64,000 nucleotides of DNA from an uncultured Caulobacterales bacterium (GCA_938009235.1 CALLIK010000007.1:62001-126000), one strand, 5' to 3'. Shown: positions 54,217-63,414, numbered from the stretch's first letter. A program made the numbers and translations. The notes: a model not told the origin generated them from the sequence alone.

Positions 54217-55026
54217 TTATTGCGTTTCGTTTACGCGCGCGCCTGCATCGGTGAGTTTGACTTCATGAAGGCTGATGGTGTGGACATCACTCAGCGGCGG
54301 TAACTCACGCGACAGGATCAGATTGTCGACAGGGTGACCACGTTGGCCCAAGGGCGCCATTAAGACTGTCCCGTCATAAAGCTCAACCGCGCCTGCATCC
54401 CGCAAAGAGAGGCTGTAGCCGCCATCCGCTGGGCCTTGCCACGTTTCACCCGTGACAAAAATACGGCTGACAAGGGTTGTTCCCTGCGAGTCTGTGATCT
54501 TAACCCAAGTCGGGGCGCTCGTGCGCAATGTCAGCACGCCATCCTGCATGAGAGGCGCGGCGGGGATAACTGCGTCATAATCTGTCAACGCGGCGGCTTC
54601 GATTAAAGATGGCGATGCATTCGCATCCGTGTGCGTGGCGTACCATGTGCCGATCATCGCAAATACTGCAATGACAGAGATCGCCGAAACAAAGCCGCGT
54701 GGCAAACGTAATGTGCGGTTGAAGATAAAATGTGGCGCGTCGCGTAACGGGAGACCTGTCAGGGCAACATCTGCCTTGTAGTCTTTAACCGCAACATTTC
54801 CGTCCATGCCCAGCGCTTGGGCGTAGGTGCGAACAAAGCCGAGCGTATAGCCAATCGCTGGCAAGGCCGCTTCGTTCAAGCTCTCTATGGCCGTGATATA
54901 ATCTTCACGGAGGTTCGTAGACGCCGACACATCAGCGATAGACAGCTCAAAACCTTCACGGCGCTTTTTCAAGCGCGTGCCGAAATGATCTGCTGATCTG
55001 TGATTTGTAACGTTAACGTGGGGCAT
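54217..55026 (-). CDS. rodZ: RodZ-like HTH protein with DUF4115 domain
   Basis: The 269-aa protein has an N-terminal helix-turn-helix (about 10-90; GTRLKKRREGFELSIADVSASTNLREDYITAIE), a single transmembrane helix (FVSAISVIAVFAMIGTW, about 152-170) and a periplasmic DUF4115-like beta domain (VLTLRTSAPTWVKITDSQG). This is the architecture of RodZ, which links MreB to the cell wall machinery. It lies directly upstream of ispG on the same strand, as rodZ does in several bacteria. Functional identity is inferred from architecture. Confidence 0.85.
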   Translation of the reverse strand: MPHVNVTNHRSADHFGTRLKKRREGFELSIADVSASTNLREDYITAIESLNEAALPAIGYTLGFVRTYAQALGMDGNVAVKDYKADVALTGLPLRDAPHFIFNRTLRLPRGFVSAISVIAVFAMIGTWYATHTDANASPSLIEAAALTDYDAVIPAAPLMQDGVLTLRTSAPTWVKITDSQGTTLVSRIFVTGETWQGPADGGYSLSLRDAGAVELYDGTVLMAPLGQRGHPVDNLILSRELPPLSDVHTISLHEVKLTDAGARVNETQ

Positions 55027-55187
55027 TCAAGTGTTCTATAATGTAGCGCGCCTTGCTGTAGCATTAACGAAATAGTGTTTATGCGTCGAGTCATAATGGT
55101 ACGAGCCTTATATTTATGTTTTTTTAGCGAAATCTATGTCCGAGCTGTCACGTGACACCGCGCATTCGCCCATTTATAGGGCGCACT

Positions 55188-55697
55188 ATGGTTCGCTCAA
55201 CGCTACAGTCTCTTCATCGTCATCGCGCCGCGCCGCTTGTGGCGTTGCTCATCTCGGGCGGGCTTTTGATTGGCGCGTGGATTTTCCAATATGGGTTCGG
55301 CTATATGCCCTGCACCATGTGTTACTGGCAGCGTCATGCGCACAAGGCCGTGTTGGGTCTCGCGGCGGCGTGGCTGATCTTGCGAGCGTTGGGCATAAAG
55401 GCGGAGGCTCTGCTACGTTGGGCCGTTGTCGCCGCGCTCCTCGTGAGCTTTGGTATTGCCGCCTGGCATGTCGGCGTGGAGTTTGGCTGGCTGGAAGGCC
55501 CAAAGACTTGCGCCAGCGGAGACGGCACAATCCCAACTGTTAATCTGGATGATCCGCTCGCCTTCCTTGACTCGAATATCCGTCCGCCCGCTTGCTCCGA
55601 AGCTGTTTGGCATTTCCTTGGCCTGTCTATGGCCGCGTGGAACGCGTTGATCTCCTTGATTTCCGCAGGCTGGATTGCCACATCTAAATCATCATGA
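55188..55697 (+). CDS. dsbB: Disulfide bond formation protein DsbB
   Basis: The 169-aa protein has four membrane helices. The first cysteine pair is in GYMPCTMCYWQRHAH and the second pair is Cys in KTCASGDG and in PPACSEAVW, as in the DsbB family that re-oxidises DsbA with quinone. The start at 55188 is preferred; a GTG at 55152 is in frame 12 codons upstream. It overlaps coq7 by an ATGA, so the quinone biosynthesis enzyme is translated right after the quinone-using enzyme. Confidence 0.9.
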   Translation: MVRSTLQSLHRHRAAPLVALLISGGLLIGAWIFQYGFGYMPCTMCYWQRHAHKAVLGLAAAWLILRALGIKAEALLRWAVVAALLVSFGIAAWHVGVEFGWLEGPKTCASGDGTIPTVNLDDPLAFLDSNIRPPACSEAVWHFLGLSMAAWNALISLISAGWIATSKSS

Positions 55698-56239
55698 AGA
55701 AAACTAATCCCCCTAAAACCAATCCAAGAATTGCCGAAATGCTCCGCGTTGATCATGCGGGCGAATATGGCGCCGTCGCGATCTACCGCGGACAGCAAGC
55801 CGTCTTCCGCAGAAACGCCAAGACCAAACCAATGGCCGCGCAACTGGCAGAGATGGAAGCCGAAGAACAGAAACATCTCGACGCATTTGATAGGCTCCTC
55901 GTCGAACGCAATGTCCGCCCCACCGCAATGACGCCGATCTGGAATGTCGCGGGCTATGGCCTTGGCGTTGTCACGGCGCTGATGGGCGAAAAAGCGGCGC
56001 ACGCTTGCACAGAAGCCGTCGAGACTGTGATCGAAGAACATTACGCGGAACAGGCCGAAGCTTGCGCCACTGAAGAACCAGACCTCGCCGCGACCTTCCT
56101 TGAATTTCGCGAAGATGAATTGCACCACCGCGACACTGCCATCGCAGGCGGCGCACAAGACGCCCCCGCCTACCGCGCCCTCAGCTCGATCATCACAGCC
56201 GGCTGCCGCGCCGCGATTGCGGTCACCGCGAAGATTTAA
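55694..56239 (+). CDS. coq7: 3-demethoxyubiquinol 3-hydroxylase (Coq7)
   Basis: The 181-aa di-iron carboxylate protein hydroxylates demethoxyubiquinol in ubiquinone synthesis (EC 1.14.99.60). The ligands are in MLRVDHAGEYGAVAIYRGQ, EEQKHLDAF, VIEEHYAEQ and EFREDELHHRD. The length matches the family. It overlaps dsbB by 4 bp and shares its operon. It converges with the downstream lipoprotein gene, overlapping its stop by about 4 bp. Confidence 0.95.
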   Translation: MKKTNPPKTNPRIAEMLRVDHAGEYGAVAIYRGQQAVFRRNAKTKPMAAQLAEMEAEEQKHLDAFDRLLVERNVRPTAMTPIWNVAGYGLGVVTALMGEKAAHACTEAVETVIEEHYAEQAEACATEEPDLAATFLEFREDELHHRDTAIAGGAQDAPAYRALSSIITAGCRAAIAVTAKI

Positions 56240-56994
56240 TTCGGTTGCTGGAAACTGTACCAATCAAATGGCGCACCTACACGTTCTAACTTGAACTCAT
56301 TTTTTTCGTGTCGATACGGCACATACCCTCTACAAATATCATAGGGGCGGTAGCAATAAGTTAGTTTTTCAGTTCCATATCTCCCCATTTTGAGGTCATA
56401 TTTAGAGAGCACGGCCTCAATAACTGGAGCGTGCTCAAGCTTAAAGTAATCCCACTCTTTCACTCTCATTAATCCAAGAATCTCATGATCAACTTTCATA
56501 CCCCCTTCCAAAGTTGACCGATCAATTTTATCCAATTTATCATGCAGGAATACTTCTGTTGCTGCCTGATCGATAAAGACTTTCAGCGCCCGTTCTGTTT
56601 CAGGGAAAAATCTCAAATTATTCGAGATACCTACAATATGTTGAGCGCTTTGACTGTGTGTTTTTAATACGCCATCAAAGCGCTTAAGGTCAGGCCAAAG
56701 TTTCTTGAGGTCACCCTCGCAGACGTCACCGAGTTCAGATTGGAAAGACGAATTTTCTACGAGGAAGAAGTTGAGCTGATGTTTACCATTATGCCTAGAA
56801 ATCCCAGAACTTGCGGCTAACATAATAGGACAATTCAGCGGAGGCGGCAGAGCTTCTATATCGGGCGTCATTTGCGCCTCAGTTTCAGGCACATGTTTAC
56901 GCGTATGGTTTTCGACATCAGGTAGCGGCGCATTATTACACCCCGCCAGAGCCAAAACTAATACAATAAAACTAACTTTAAAGCCGTAGATCAT
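56236..56994 (-). CDS. Predicted lipoprotein, unknown function
   Basis: From the Met at 56994 the 252-aa product has a lipoprotein signal peptide with ALAGC; an upstream extension to 57024 is not signal-like. Mature features: PPLNCPIMLAASSGISRHNGKHQLN, a central helical part, and a Tyr-rich C-terminal segment KLTYCYRPYDICRGYVPYRHE with three cysteines in all. It is rather AT-rich and is not recognised as any family. Confidence 0.7.
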   Translation of the reverse strand: MIYGFKVSFIVLVLALAGCNNAPLPDVENHTRKHVPETEAQMTPDIEALPPPLNCPIMLAASSGISRHNGKHQLNFFLVENSSFQSELGDVCEGDLKKLWPDLKRFDGVLKTHSQSAQHIVGISNNLRFFPETERALKVFIDQAATEVFLHDKLDKIDRSTLEGGMKVDHEILGLMRVKEWDYFKLEHAPVIEAVLSKYDLKMGRYGTEKLTYCYRPYDICRGYVPYRHEKNEFKLERVGAPFDWYSFQQPN

Positions 56995-57103
56995 GATGTT
57001 CCCAACACGAGGCAAGCTACACATATTTTCGTGGGTGTCGATTTTAACTTCAAATTACAGACAGCTTAAACCCTATTAATCCTTTTAGTGTACCTAAAGT
57101 GGC

Positions 57104-58516
57104 ATGATCATGTTTCGGTATATCTATGTAGGCGCTTTATTGTGGCTCTCCACTCAGGCTACATGCGCCTATGCGTGGCGATTAGAATCAGGCGAAGTCA
57201 CCACGAATGATACCAATGTAACAGCGTTGTTTACGACAGTGACCTTCCAAAATCCTTTCGACGTCACGCCGGTTGTCGTTGTGGTTGCGACGGATGAAGG
57301 CGACGAATCTGCGTCTTTGCGCATTCGCAATGTGACGACAACTGGGTTTCAAGTGACGCCTGTTGAGGCGCAAAATGATGACGGTCTCCATGAAAGCATG
57401 TCAATTCATTACGTCGCGATCGAACCTGGAGTACATTTGCTCATTGATGGCACTGAAATCGCGGCAGGCATCCATTCAACCGCGTCTGTGCAAAGTAAGT
57501 TTGCCACATCAGTATGGGATTCTGTTTCATTTGGAACGACATTGAGCGCTACCGCCAGTGTCGTGGCTTCCATACAAACAATGAATAGTGAGCCCCTCTT
57601 TGAACCCAACGCGCCCTCATCTCCATTTATGTCTGCCACGACCCGTCTGGGCACTACGATTGGCGCGGACATGTCACTTGACCGTGGGGAAGCAACAACA
57701 GGTACAGTTGTATCGGAAGACATCGGTTGGATTGCTTTTCCGTCTGGTACAAATGGCACGTTTTTGGATACGCTCAATACAAGCATTGGCTGGGATGCGC
57801 GTATCACAGCCGACACGATTGTTGGGACACTAAATGGCGGTTGCAACGATCATACGTTTTCAACGACGACTTGGTCCAATCCACATATTATAGGCACAAA
57901 GAATAAACGCGATGGCGGCGATGGCGGTTGGCTTCGGCGTTGCACTATCTCTGGGACCACTGTCGGACTCGTGATTGACGAAGATATTGCCAATGATACA
58001 GATCGAGCCCACACAAGTGAAGCCGCCGCGCTTCTGTCTTTTTCAGACTCCTTTCACGCGAGCTTTGACGGTAAAATTGTGGCTGATAAAACGGTCTCTA
58101 TGGCACCGGGCACCTACTCTCTCCCTGGGGAAATCATTTCATATACAATCGCGGCGGAAAGCACTGGCCTACTTCCTATTGATGCAGATGCCGTGGTGCT
58201 TGTCGATAATCTACCTGCCGAACTCTCGCTACGGGTTGTCGACCTTGATGGCGCAGGCAGCGGCCCCATTACGTTTAATGACGGTAATCCCGCCAGTGGC
58301 CTAACCTATACATTTTCAGGACTTTCCAGCACGAGCGACGATTTAGATTTTTCAAATGATGGCGGCGCAAGTTTTACCTACACCCCAGTAGATAACGGCG
58401 CAGGCGTGGACCCAAATGTGACTCATATTCGCGTCAATCCAAAGGGCGTGTTTGCGGCAAGGTCTTCGGCAGGAAGCCCTGCTTTTGAAATTACATTTGA
58501 CGCCCTGATTAAATAA
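57104..58516 (+). CDS. Exported surface-type protein, lectin-like N terminus and DUF11-like C terminus (paralogue 2)
   Basis: The 470-aa protein has a signal peptide (ending CAYA). It repeats the layout of 34548-35942: residues about 25-130 (TVTFQNPFDVTPVVVVVATD ... LRIRNVTTTGFQVTPVEAQ), a middle RDGGDGGWLRRC followed by NDTDRAHTSEAAALLSF, and a C-terminal DUF11-like domain (IISYTIAAESTGLLPIDADAVVLVDNLPAE). The shared blocks and order prove common ancestry, although overall identity is low. It probably acts on the cell surface. Confidence 0.75.
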   Translation: MIMFRYIYVGALLWLSTQATCAYAWRLESGEVTTNDTNVTALFTTVTFQNPFDVTPVVVVVATDEGDESASLRIRNVTTTGFQVTPVEAQNDDGLHESMSIHYVAIEPGVHLLIDGTEIAAGIHSTASVQSKFATSVWDSVSFGTTLSATASVVASIQTMNSEPLFEPNAPSSPFMSATTRLGTTIGADMSLDRGEATTGTVVSEDIGWIAFPSGTNGTFLDTLNTSIGWDARITADTIVGTLNGGCNDHTFSTTTWSNPHIIGTKNKRDGGDGGWLRRCTISGTTVGLVIDEDIANDTDRAHTSEAAALLSFSDSFHASFDGKIVADKTVSMAPGTYSLPGEIISYTIAAESTGLLPIDADAVVLVDNLPAELSLRVVDLDGAGSGPITFNDGNPASGLTYTFSGLSSTSDDLDFSNDGGASFTYTPVDNGAGVDPNVTHIRVNPKGVFAARSSAGSPAFEITFDALIK

Positions 58517-58593
58517 CGCGCCCCTCACTTACGGCTTGATACGCCGCCTCTGTCGAGTCACACACAGCCGCAACATATAATAAGGCGGCTCTT

Positions 58594-59022
58594 ATGGACA
58601 CATTTGCACACTCATTCGCCTTTTGGGTTTATGCACTCGCGACCTTTGCGACGCTCTTGATCGGGGTGGTTTATGCCACGCGGCGACAGGTTATGCCCTA
58701 TCATCTGGAGGCGCTCGAAAGTTCATGGGACGAGATTGATCCGAAGTATCAACTTTTACTCAAAGCCCTTTTAAATGGCGGCGGGTATTATGGCCTGTCC
58801 GTTGGGTTATTCATGCTCGTTTTATTGCTCATCCCCTTTCGGGGTGGCGAGGCGTGGGCGGGCTACGCGATTGGGTTGATCGGCCTCGTCGGAACACTCC
58901 CTCTGGCCTATATCGTCTATACCGTAAAAACCCGAACAGCAGGCAACCCACCCCTCGGCGTGATGGTTGTGATTAATTTGCTTTTGGTCGTGGGCTTGGT
59001 GGCCTTCGCGATTGGGTCTTAG
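58594..59022 (+). CDS. Small integral membrane protein, unknown function
   Basis: The 142-aa protein has four predicted membrane helices (FWVYALATFATLLIGVVYA, YGLSVGLFMLVLLLIPF, YAIGLIGLVGTLPLAYIVY, LGVMVVINLLLVVGLVAFAIG). A cytosolic-looking loop MPYHLEALESSWDEIDPKYQ lies after the first helix. It is not recognised as a known transporter. It lies alone between the surface protein and the M28 peptidase. Confidence 0.72.
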   Translation: MDTFAHSFAFWVYALATFATLLIGVVYATRRQVMPYHLEALESSWDEIDPKYQLLLKALLNGGGYYGLSVGLFMLVLLLIPFRGGEAWAGYAIGLIGLVGTLPLAYIVYTVKTRTAGNPPLGVMVVINLLLVVGLVAFAIGS

Positions 59023-59168
59023 CCGCATAAAATCAGTAACTTGAACATACACTATCTACCTAAGGTGATATAATTACACTTACCTGTTTTTAACACTTAG
59101 GACTTTAAGATGCACCATGCGCAAAAGTAATTTCTTCGACCTTCAGAATTTTTTCGATAACCAGTTTA

Positions 59169-60128
59169 ATGATAATCGCGTTGCTGCTTGTCACTTGGGT
59201 CGCAGTCGCAAGGCCTGTGGGGAAAATCAAATCACCAAACCCATTTTTACCATCAGATACACTCATCCAGACATTAGAAAATCACGTTAGAGTTCTGTCT
59301 GAAGACATACCAAGTCGAAATTGGGACAGGCCTGAAGACCTAGATAAAGCAGCCACTTATATTCGACAGCAATGGGAAAGCATAGGCCTCACCGTAGAGG
59401 AACAACTCTTTCAGGTGCGTGAAAACACTTACAGAAATGTGATTGTGAAATTCGAAAGCAAAACGAACAAACACAAAGAGAAAATCATCATCGGAGCGCA
59501 TTATGATGTCGCCCACAATTACCCGGGAGCTGATGACAATGCCAGCGGCACAGCCGGTTTGATAGAACTTGCACGCATGTTAAAAGGCTTGTCGCTTGAT
59601 AAAGATATCGAACTCGTAGCCTACTCATTGGAAGAGCCTCCAATGTTCGGCACCAACAACATGGGAAGCTTTTTTCATGCCGAACGTGAGAGTCTCAATA
59701 ATTCAAAAATAGATCTCATGATATCGCTGGAAATGATTGGCTATTTTAGTGACGAACCCAAGAGCCAAGACTATCCTATTTCTGTTCTGGGACTATTCTA
59801 TCCTGATAAAGGGAATTACATTGGCGTCGTTGACAAGTTATCTTCGCGTCGGGCCACTCAAGTCAAAAAAGTCATGAGAAAATCAACAAATCTCCCCGTC
59901 CATTCCATCAGTGGACCTACTGCCATTCAGGGTGTGAATTACTCTGACCATTTAAACTATTGGAATTTTGGATATGATGCCGTGATGATCACTGACACTT
60001 CATTTTATCGGAACAAAGCCTATCACACAAAAGAGGATACAGCAGATCGTTTGGATTATGAAAAAATGGCAAAAGTTGTAGGCGCGGTTGCTCAATATGT
60101 TGATAGACAAGCTGGCTCATCACCCTAA
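59169..60128 (+). CDS. M28 family zinc aminopeptidase-like protein
   Basis: The 319-aa protein starts with a hydrophobic anchor (MIIALLLVTWVAVA). The dinuclear zinc ligands are in GAHYDV, GADDNASGTAG, EEPPMFG, a Glu in SLEMIGYF and the His in AYHTKEDTAD. This is the M28 order. It likely removes amino-terminal residues from peptides in the periplasm. A second upstream ATG at 59117 lies in another frame, so an N-terminal frameshift is possible but not needed to explain the protein. Confidence 0.85.
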   Translation: MIIALLLVTWVAVARPVGKIKSPNPFLPSDTLIQTLENHVRVLSEDIPSRNWDRPEDLDKAATYIRQQWESIGLTVEEQLFQVRENTYRNVIVKFESKTNKHKEKIIIGAHYDVAHNYPGADDNASGTAGLIELARMLKGLSLDKDIELVAYSLEEPPMFGTNNMGSFFHAERESLNNSKIDLMISLEMIGYFSDEPKSQDYPISVLGLFYPDKGNYIGVVDKLSSRRATQVKKVMRKSTNLPVHSISGPTAIQGVNYSDHLNYWNFGYDAVMITDTSFYRNKAYHTKEDTADRLDYEKMAKVVGAVAQYVDRQAGSSP

Positions 60129-60190
60129 CCGCACACTATCCTCCCCAAAGGGATTGAAAATTTTGGCGGTTGCTCACATCTTATAGGTAG

Positions 60191-61288
60191 ATGTCTACCA
60201 ACCCTACATTCACCCCCGCCTTTACATTGGCCGATCTGGACGCGCGGTCTCGGGATATTTTCCGTGATGTGGTTGAAGGCTATTTGGAATCTGGTTTGGC
60301 CGTTGGGTCCAAGACCCTTGCGTTGTCGGGCGGGCGGTCACTGTCGCCTGCGACGATCCGCTCTGTCATGGCTGAGCTGTCGCGCTATGGCTTGCTCACC
60401 AGCGCCCATGCGAGCGCGGGGCGTGTCCCGACCCAAGCGGGCCTACGGCTGTTCGTCGATGGATTATTAGAGATTGGCGACCTTGGCTCATCCGAGCGTA
60501 ACACGCTCGCGGCGCAACTCTCCGCAGGCGGGCAAGACCCTGATGCGTTGATGCAAAGCGCGTCGGCGATGCTGGCGGGATTAACGGGCGGCGCAGGTTT
60601 GGTCCTCGCCCCGCAACTTGGCTCCCAAGAGCGCGCCTTGCGTCATGTCGAATTTGTCAATCTAGACGGCGATCAAGCTTTGGTCGTTTTGGTCCATGAA
60701 GATGGCGCGGTTGAAAACCGCATCATGGCCCGTCCCGCAGGCGTCCTCCCCAGCAGCCTAGAGCGTGCGGGCAATTTCCTCTCGGCGCGCCTCAAGGGTC
60801 GCCGCCTGTCCGAAGCCCGCGAAGACGTGCTATCCGAGATCGCCGCGGGTGAAGCCCAAATCGACGCGGCCGCCGCCGCATTGATAGAGCAAGGCCTCGC
60901 GCAGTGGTCAACGCAAGGCTCCGCGCCCGAAGACCGACAAAGTCGCAGCCTAATTGTCCGTGGACAGTCTCACTTACTTGACAATTTGGAGGCCCGAACC
61001 GATGTGGAGCGCATACGTCTGTTATTCGATGATTTGGAACGTAAGGAAGAGTTGATCGACCTGATGGACCGAACCGAAGATGCCGATGGCGTGAAGATTT
61101 TTATCGGCTCTGAGAACCCCTTGTTCTCATTGTCGGGATCGTCTGTTGTGATTGCGCCTTACCGTGATCGACAGTCGAACGTATTAGGAGCCTTGGGCGT
61201 GATTGGCCCAACACGATTGAATTATGCGCGGGTCATTCCGATGATGGATTATACCGCGCAATTACTGGGGCGTCTGCTACAACGCTAG
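60191..61288 (+). CDS. hrcA: Heat-inducible transcription repressor HrcA
   Basis: HrcA represses heat-shock operons through CIRCE sites. The 365-aa protein shows the N-terminal winged helix (LSPATIRSVMAELSRYGLL, SAHASAGRVPTQAGLRLFVDG) and the LPSSLERAGNFLSARLKG and IGSENPLFSLSGSSVVIAPY blocks typical of the family. It is followed after 38 bp by grpE, the usual neighbour. No CIRCE element was seen upstream; a TTGAAA-n15-CACATCTTAT stretch (60154-60184) could be a sigma-32-type promoter, which is weak evidence. Confidence 0.95.
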   Translation: MSTNPTFTPAFTLADLDARSRDIFRDVVEGYLESGLAVGSKTLALSGGRSLSPATIRSVMAELSRYGLLTSAHASAGRVPTQAGLRLFVDGLLEIGDLGSSERNTLAAQLSAGGQDPDALMQSASAMLAGLTGGAGLVLAPQLGSQERALRHVEFVNLDGDQALVVLVHEDGAVENRIMARPAGVLPSSLERAGNFLSARLKGRRLSEAREDVLSEIAAGEAQIDAAAAALIEQGLAQWSTQGSAPEDRQSRSLIVRGQSHLLDNLEARTDVERIRLLFDDLERKEELIDLMDRTEDADGVKIFIGSENPLFSLSGSSVVIAPYRDRQSNVLGALGVIGPTRLNYARVIPMMDYTAQLLGRLLQR

Positions 61289-61326
61289 GCGCGCAGTGAT
61301 ATTGAGTACCAAAGAAAGAGACGACC

Positions 61327-62019
61327 ATGACAATGGCTGACAACACACCTTCTGATAAAGACGAATGGGACGACCTGATGGGTGAAATCGAGTCTGAGAA
61401 ATCAGCCTCGAAACGCCGCGCGGCGGTTAATGCAGCTGCGGATGATATTCTGAAAGCTGACAAAAAATCCAATAAAGAGAACGCCGACCCCGAAGACAAC
61501 GACGGCGACGACACAGATGCCGAGCCTGATTTAGGCGCGATGGCCGCGGCGCGTATCGAAGAGCTAGAGCTAGAGCTCGCCACGTTGAAAGACAAAGCCC
61601 TGCGCGCGATGGCCGACGCCGAAAACGTTAAACGCCGCGCCGAGAAAGAAGTCACGGCTGCGCGTATCTTTGGTATTGAGCGTTTCGCCAATGACGTGCT
61701 GGCCACGCATGACAACCTCTCCCGCGCTTTATTGACGCTCGAAGGCACTGACAAATCCACGCTTGGCGAGAATGCCAAGAACCTCGTTGAGGGCATCGAG
61801 CTAACCGAGAAAGACCTGATGGCTGTATTGGCACGTCATGGCGTGACTGCGGTTCCGGGTGTTGGCTCTAAGTTCGATCCAAATGTCCATCAAGCCGTTG
61901 CTAATATTCCTTCGCCAGAAGACAAAGGCAATGTCGCCACCGTCATGCAGACAGGCTTCAAAATCGGTGATCGTACATTGCGCGCCGCTATGGTCGCTGT
62001 ATCCACGGGCAAGGCATAA
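61327..62019 (+). CDS. grpE: Nucleotide exchange factor GrpE
   Basis: The 230-aa co-chaperone releases ADP from DnaK. An acidic N-terminal region is followed by the long coiled coil (ELELATLKDKALRAMADAENVKRRAEKE) and the beta-wing domain (GVTAVPGVGSKFDPNVHQAVANI, VMQTGFKIGDRTLRAAMVAVSTGK). Start is at ATG 61327 or two codons later (MADNT). It is in an operon with hrcA. Its TAA stop (62017-62019) lies one codon before the ATC that begins the mutM coding region, in the same frame. Confidence 0.95.
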   Translation: MTMADNTPSDKDEWDDLMGEIESEKSASKRRAAVNAAADDILKADKKSNKENADPEDNDGDDTDAEPDLGAMAAARIEELELELATLKDKALRAMADAENVKRRAEKEVTAARIFGIERFANDVLATHDNLSRALLTLEGTDKSTLGENAKNLVEGIELTEKDLMAVLARHGVTAVPGVGSKFDPNVHQAVANIPSPEDKGNVATVMQTGFKIGDRTLRAAMVAVSTGKA

Positions 62020-62022
62020 GCC

Positions 62023-62862
62023 ATCCCAGAACTCCCAGAGGTCGAAACGGTACGGCGCGGATTGGCGCCTGTGATGGAGGGCGCGGTATTTGACCGCGTC
62101 ACCCTGAACCGTCCTAACCTTCGGTTTCCTTTCGGGGATGACTTTATCTCGCGCATTCAGGGACAGCGCCTCGTGCGCCTCACGCGCCGCGCAAAATTCC
62201 TCCAAGCCGAGTTGTCCTCGGGCGAACGCCTCTTTATGCATCTGGGTATGAGCGGGCGGTTCATCATTGAGGGCAATTCTAAACTCGCCGACTTCACGCA
62301 CGAACACGCCGCCAACCCCAAACATCATCATGTGGTGTTCGAGATGGAAAACGGTGCGGTTATTACATTTAACGACCCGCGCCGTTTTGGATTCATGGAA
62401 CTGGTCGGCGTGGGTGAACCTTACCGCCTCGATCACATCGGGCCAGAGCCATTGGGGAACAGCTTTAGCGGACCTGTTCTGCGCGAAGCCCTGAAGGGCA
62501 AGAAATCCAAAATCAAAGCCGCCCTCCTCGACCAACGTGTCGTCGCAGGATTGGGGAATATATATGTCTGCGAAGCGCTGTACCGCGCGGGTATCTCACC
62601 GCTGCGCGTCGCAGGCGGATTAAAAATCGCGGAAACCGACGATCTGGCGGGGCATATTAAAGAGGTCTTGAGCGCCGCGATTGAAGCGGGCGGAAGCTCG
62701 CTCAAGGATTTCAGTAATACAGACGGCAAGCTCGGCTATTTCCAACACAGCTTTGACGTCTATGGCCGCGAAGGCGAACCCTGCAAAAGCTGCGACGCGC
62801 CCATTCAACGCATTGTGCAAAGCGGACGGAGTTCGTTCTTCTGTGGGGTGTGTCAGGGGTGA
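62023..62862 (+). CDS. mutM: Formamidopyrimidine-DNA glycosylase, apparent ATC start
   Basis: MutM (Fpg) removes oxidised purines such as 8-oxoguanine (EC 3.2.2.23, lyase). Residues after the first are PELPEVETVRRGLAPV, the family N terminus whose Pro is the Schiff-base nucleophile and whose Glu is essential. The codon before Pro is ATC (62023), preceded by GCC and then the grpE TAA in the same frame, so no ATG, GTG or TTG can start it in place. The TTG at 62062 would delete the catalytic end. The C terminus has the zinc finger CKSCDAPIQR ... FFCGVCQ. Length with ATC is 279 aa, as expected. AAGG lies 8 bp upstream. Confidence 0.88.
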   Translation: MPELPEVETVRRGLAPVMEGAVFDRVTLNRPNLRFPFGDDFISRIQGQRLVRLTRRAKFLQAELSSGERLFMHLGMSGRFIIEGNSKLADFTHEHAANPKHHHVVFEMENGAVITFNDPRRFGFMELVGVGEPYRLDHIGPEPLGNSFSGPVLREALKGKKSKIKAALLDQRVVAGLGNIYVCEALYRAGISPLRVAGGLKIAETDDLAGHIKEVLSAAIEAGGSSLKDFSNTDGKLGYFQHSFDVYGREGEPCKSCDAPIQRIVQSGRSSFFCGVCQG

Positions 62863-62898
62863 AAAAAAATGATCCTGTGAATCGTTTTTTGTTGAACA

Positions 62899-63414
62899 TT
62901 ATACTGCAGTAAGCGACTGCTTATAATGCTTCTCAAATCGCAGCCAAAATTCTGAATAATATTCTGTATCAGGAAGCAATGAATCCATCCCTTCAGAACC
63001 GTCAATTTTTGACAAACCAGTCATAATATCAAATAATCTCCCTAACGATTCTTCAGACCAATCAGGTCCAGGACGATAGTAGAATTGTAGTTCTTTCGGA
63101 AAAACGAACACACCCAGCTCTGGAAAGTCTGCTTTCTGGTCTGACAAGGCACCATAAAACATTAAACAAAATGCTTCCACTTCATCTTTCGCGACTAACC
63201 TCGCTGGCTCTTCAACTGAGGTAAGAGAAACATCTTTCCCCAAGCGCGCGTCATGTAACATAAATGTTGAACTTATTGGCTTGGATATTGATCGCAAATA
63301 TTCAAAGGCTTCGGAAACAGCTTCCTCTGTTTCGTAACAAATCGAAAAAAGATCGGGTAACGACCCATCTTCGATCTCAAATCGCTCTCGTAAATCATTC
63401 CATGCTTTTAACAT
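62899..63414 (-). CDS. Unknown protein, AT-rich orphan
   Basis: The 171-aa cytosolic protein has an alpha/beta-looking sequence (SICYETEEAVSEAFEYLRS, EVEAFCLMFYGAL, PELGVFVFPKELQFYYRPGPDWSEES). It is not recognised. It is AT-richer than mutM and the hydratase on either side, and faces mutM convergently. The size and acidic, Tyr/Phe-rich character are similar to immunity-type proteins, but nothing else supports that. Confidence 0.7.
   Translation of the reverse strand: MLKAWNDLRERFEIEDGSLPDLFSICYETEEAVSEAFEYLRSISKPISSTFMLHDARLGKDVSLTSVEEPARLVAKDEVEAFCLMFYGALSDQKADFPELGVFVFPKELQFYYRPGPDWSEESLGRLFDIMTGLSKIDGSEGMDSLLPDTEYYSEFWLRFEKHYKQSLTAV

Noticed and set aside
53174-54303. Plus-strand frames of 129 and 171 codons within ispG
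   Set aside because: Shadows of ispG, with no recognisable product.
55334-56263. 309-codon minus-strand frame
   Set aside because: Antisense to dsbB and coq7, both of which are secure.
57066-57079. Second CtrA-type site (TTAA-ACCCTA-TTAA)
   Set aside because: The spacer is six bases rather than seven, so it does not fit the consensus.
60129-60190. CIRCE element upstream of hrcA
   Set aside because: No TTAGCACTC-N9-GAGTGCTAA palindrome is present; only a weak sigma-32-like stretch.
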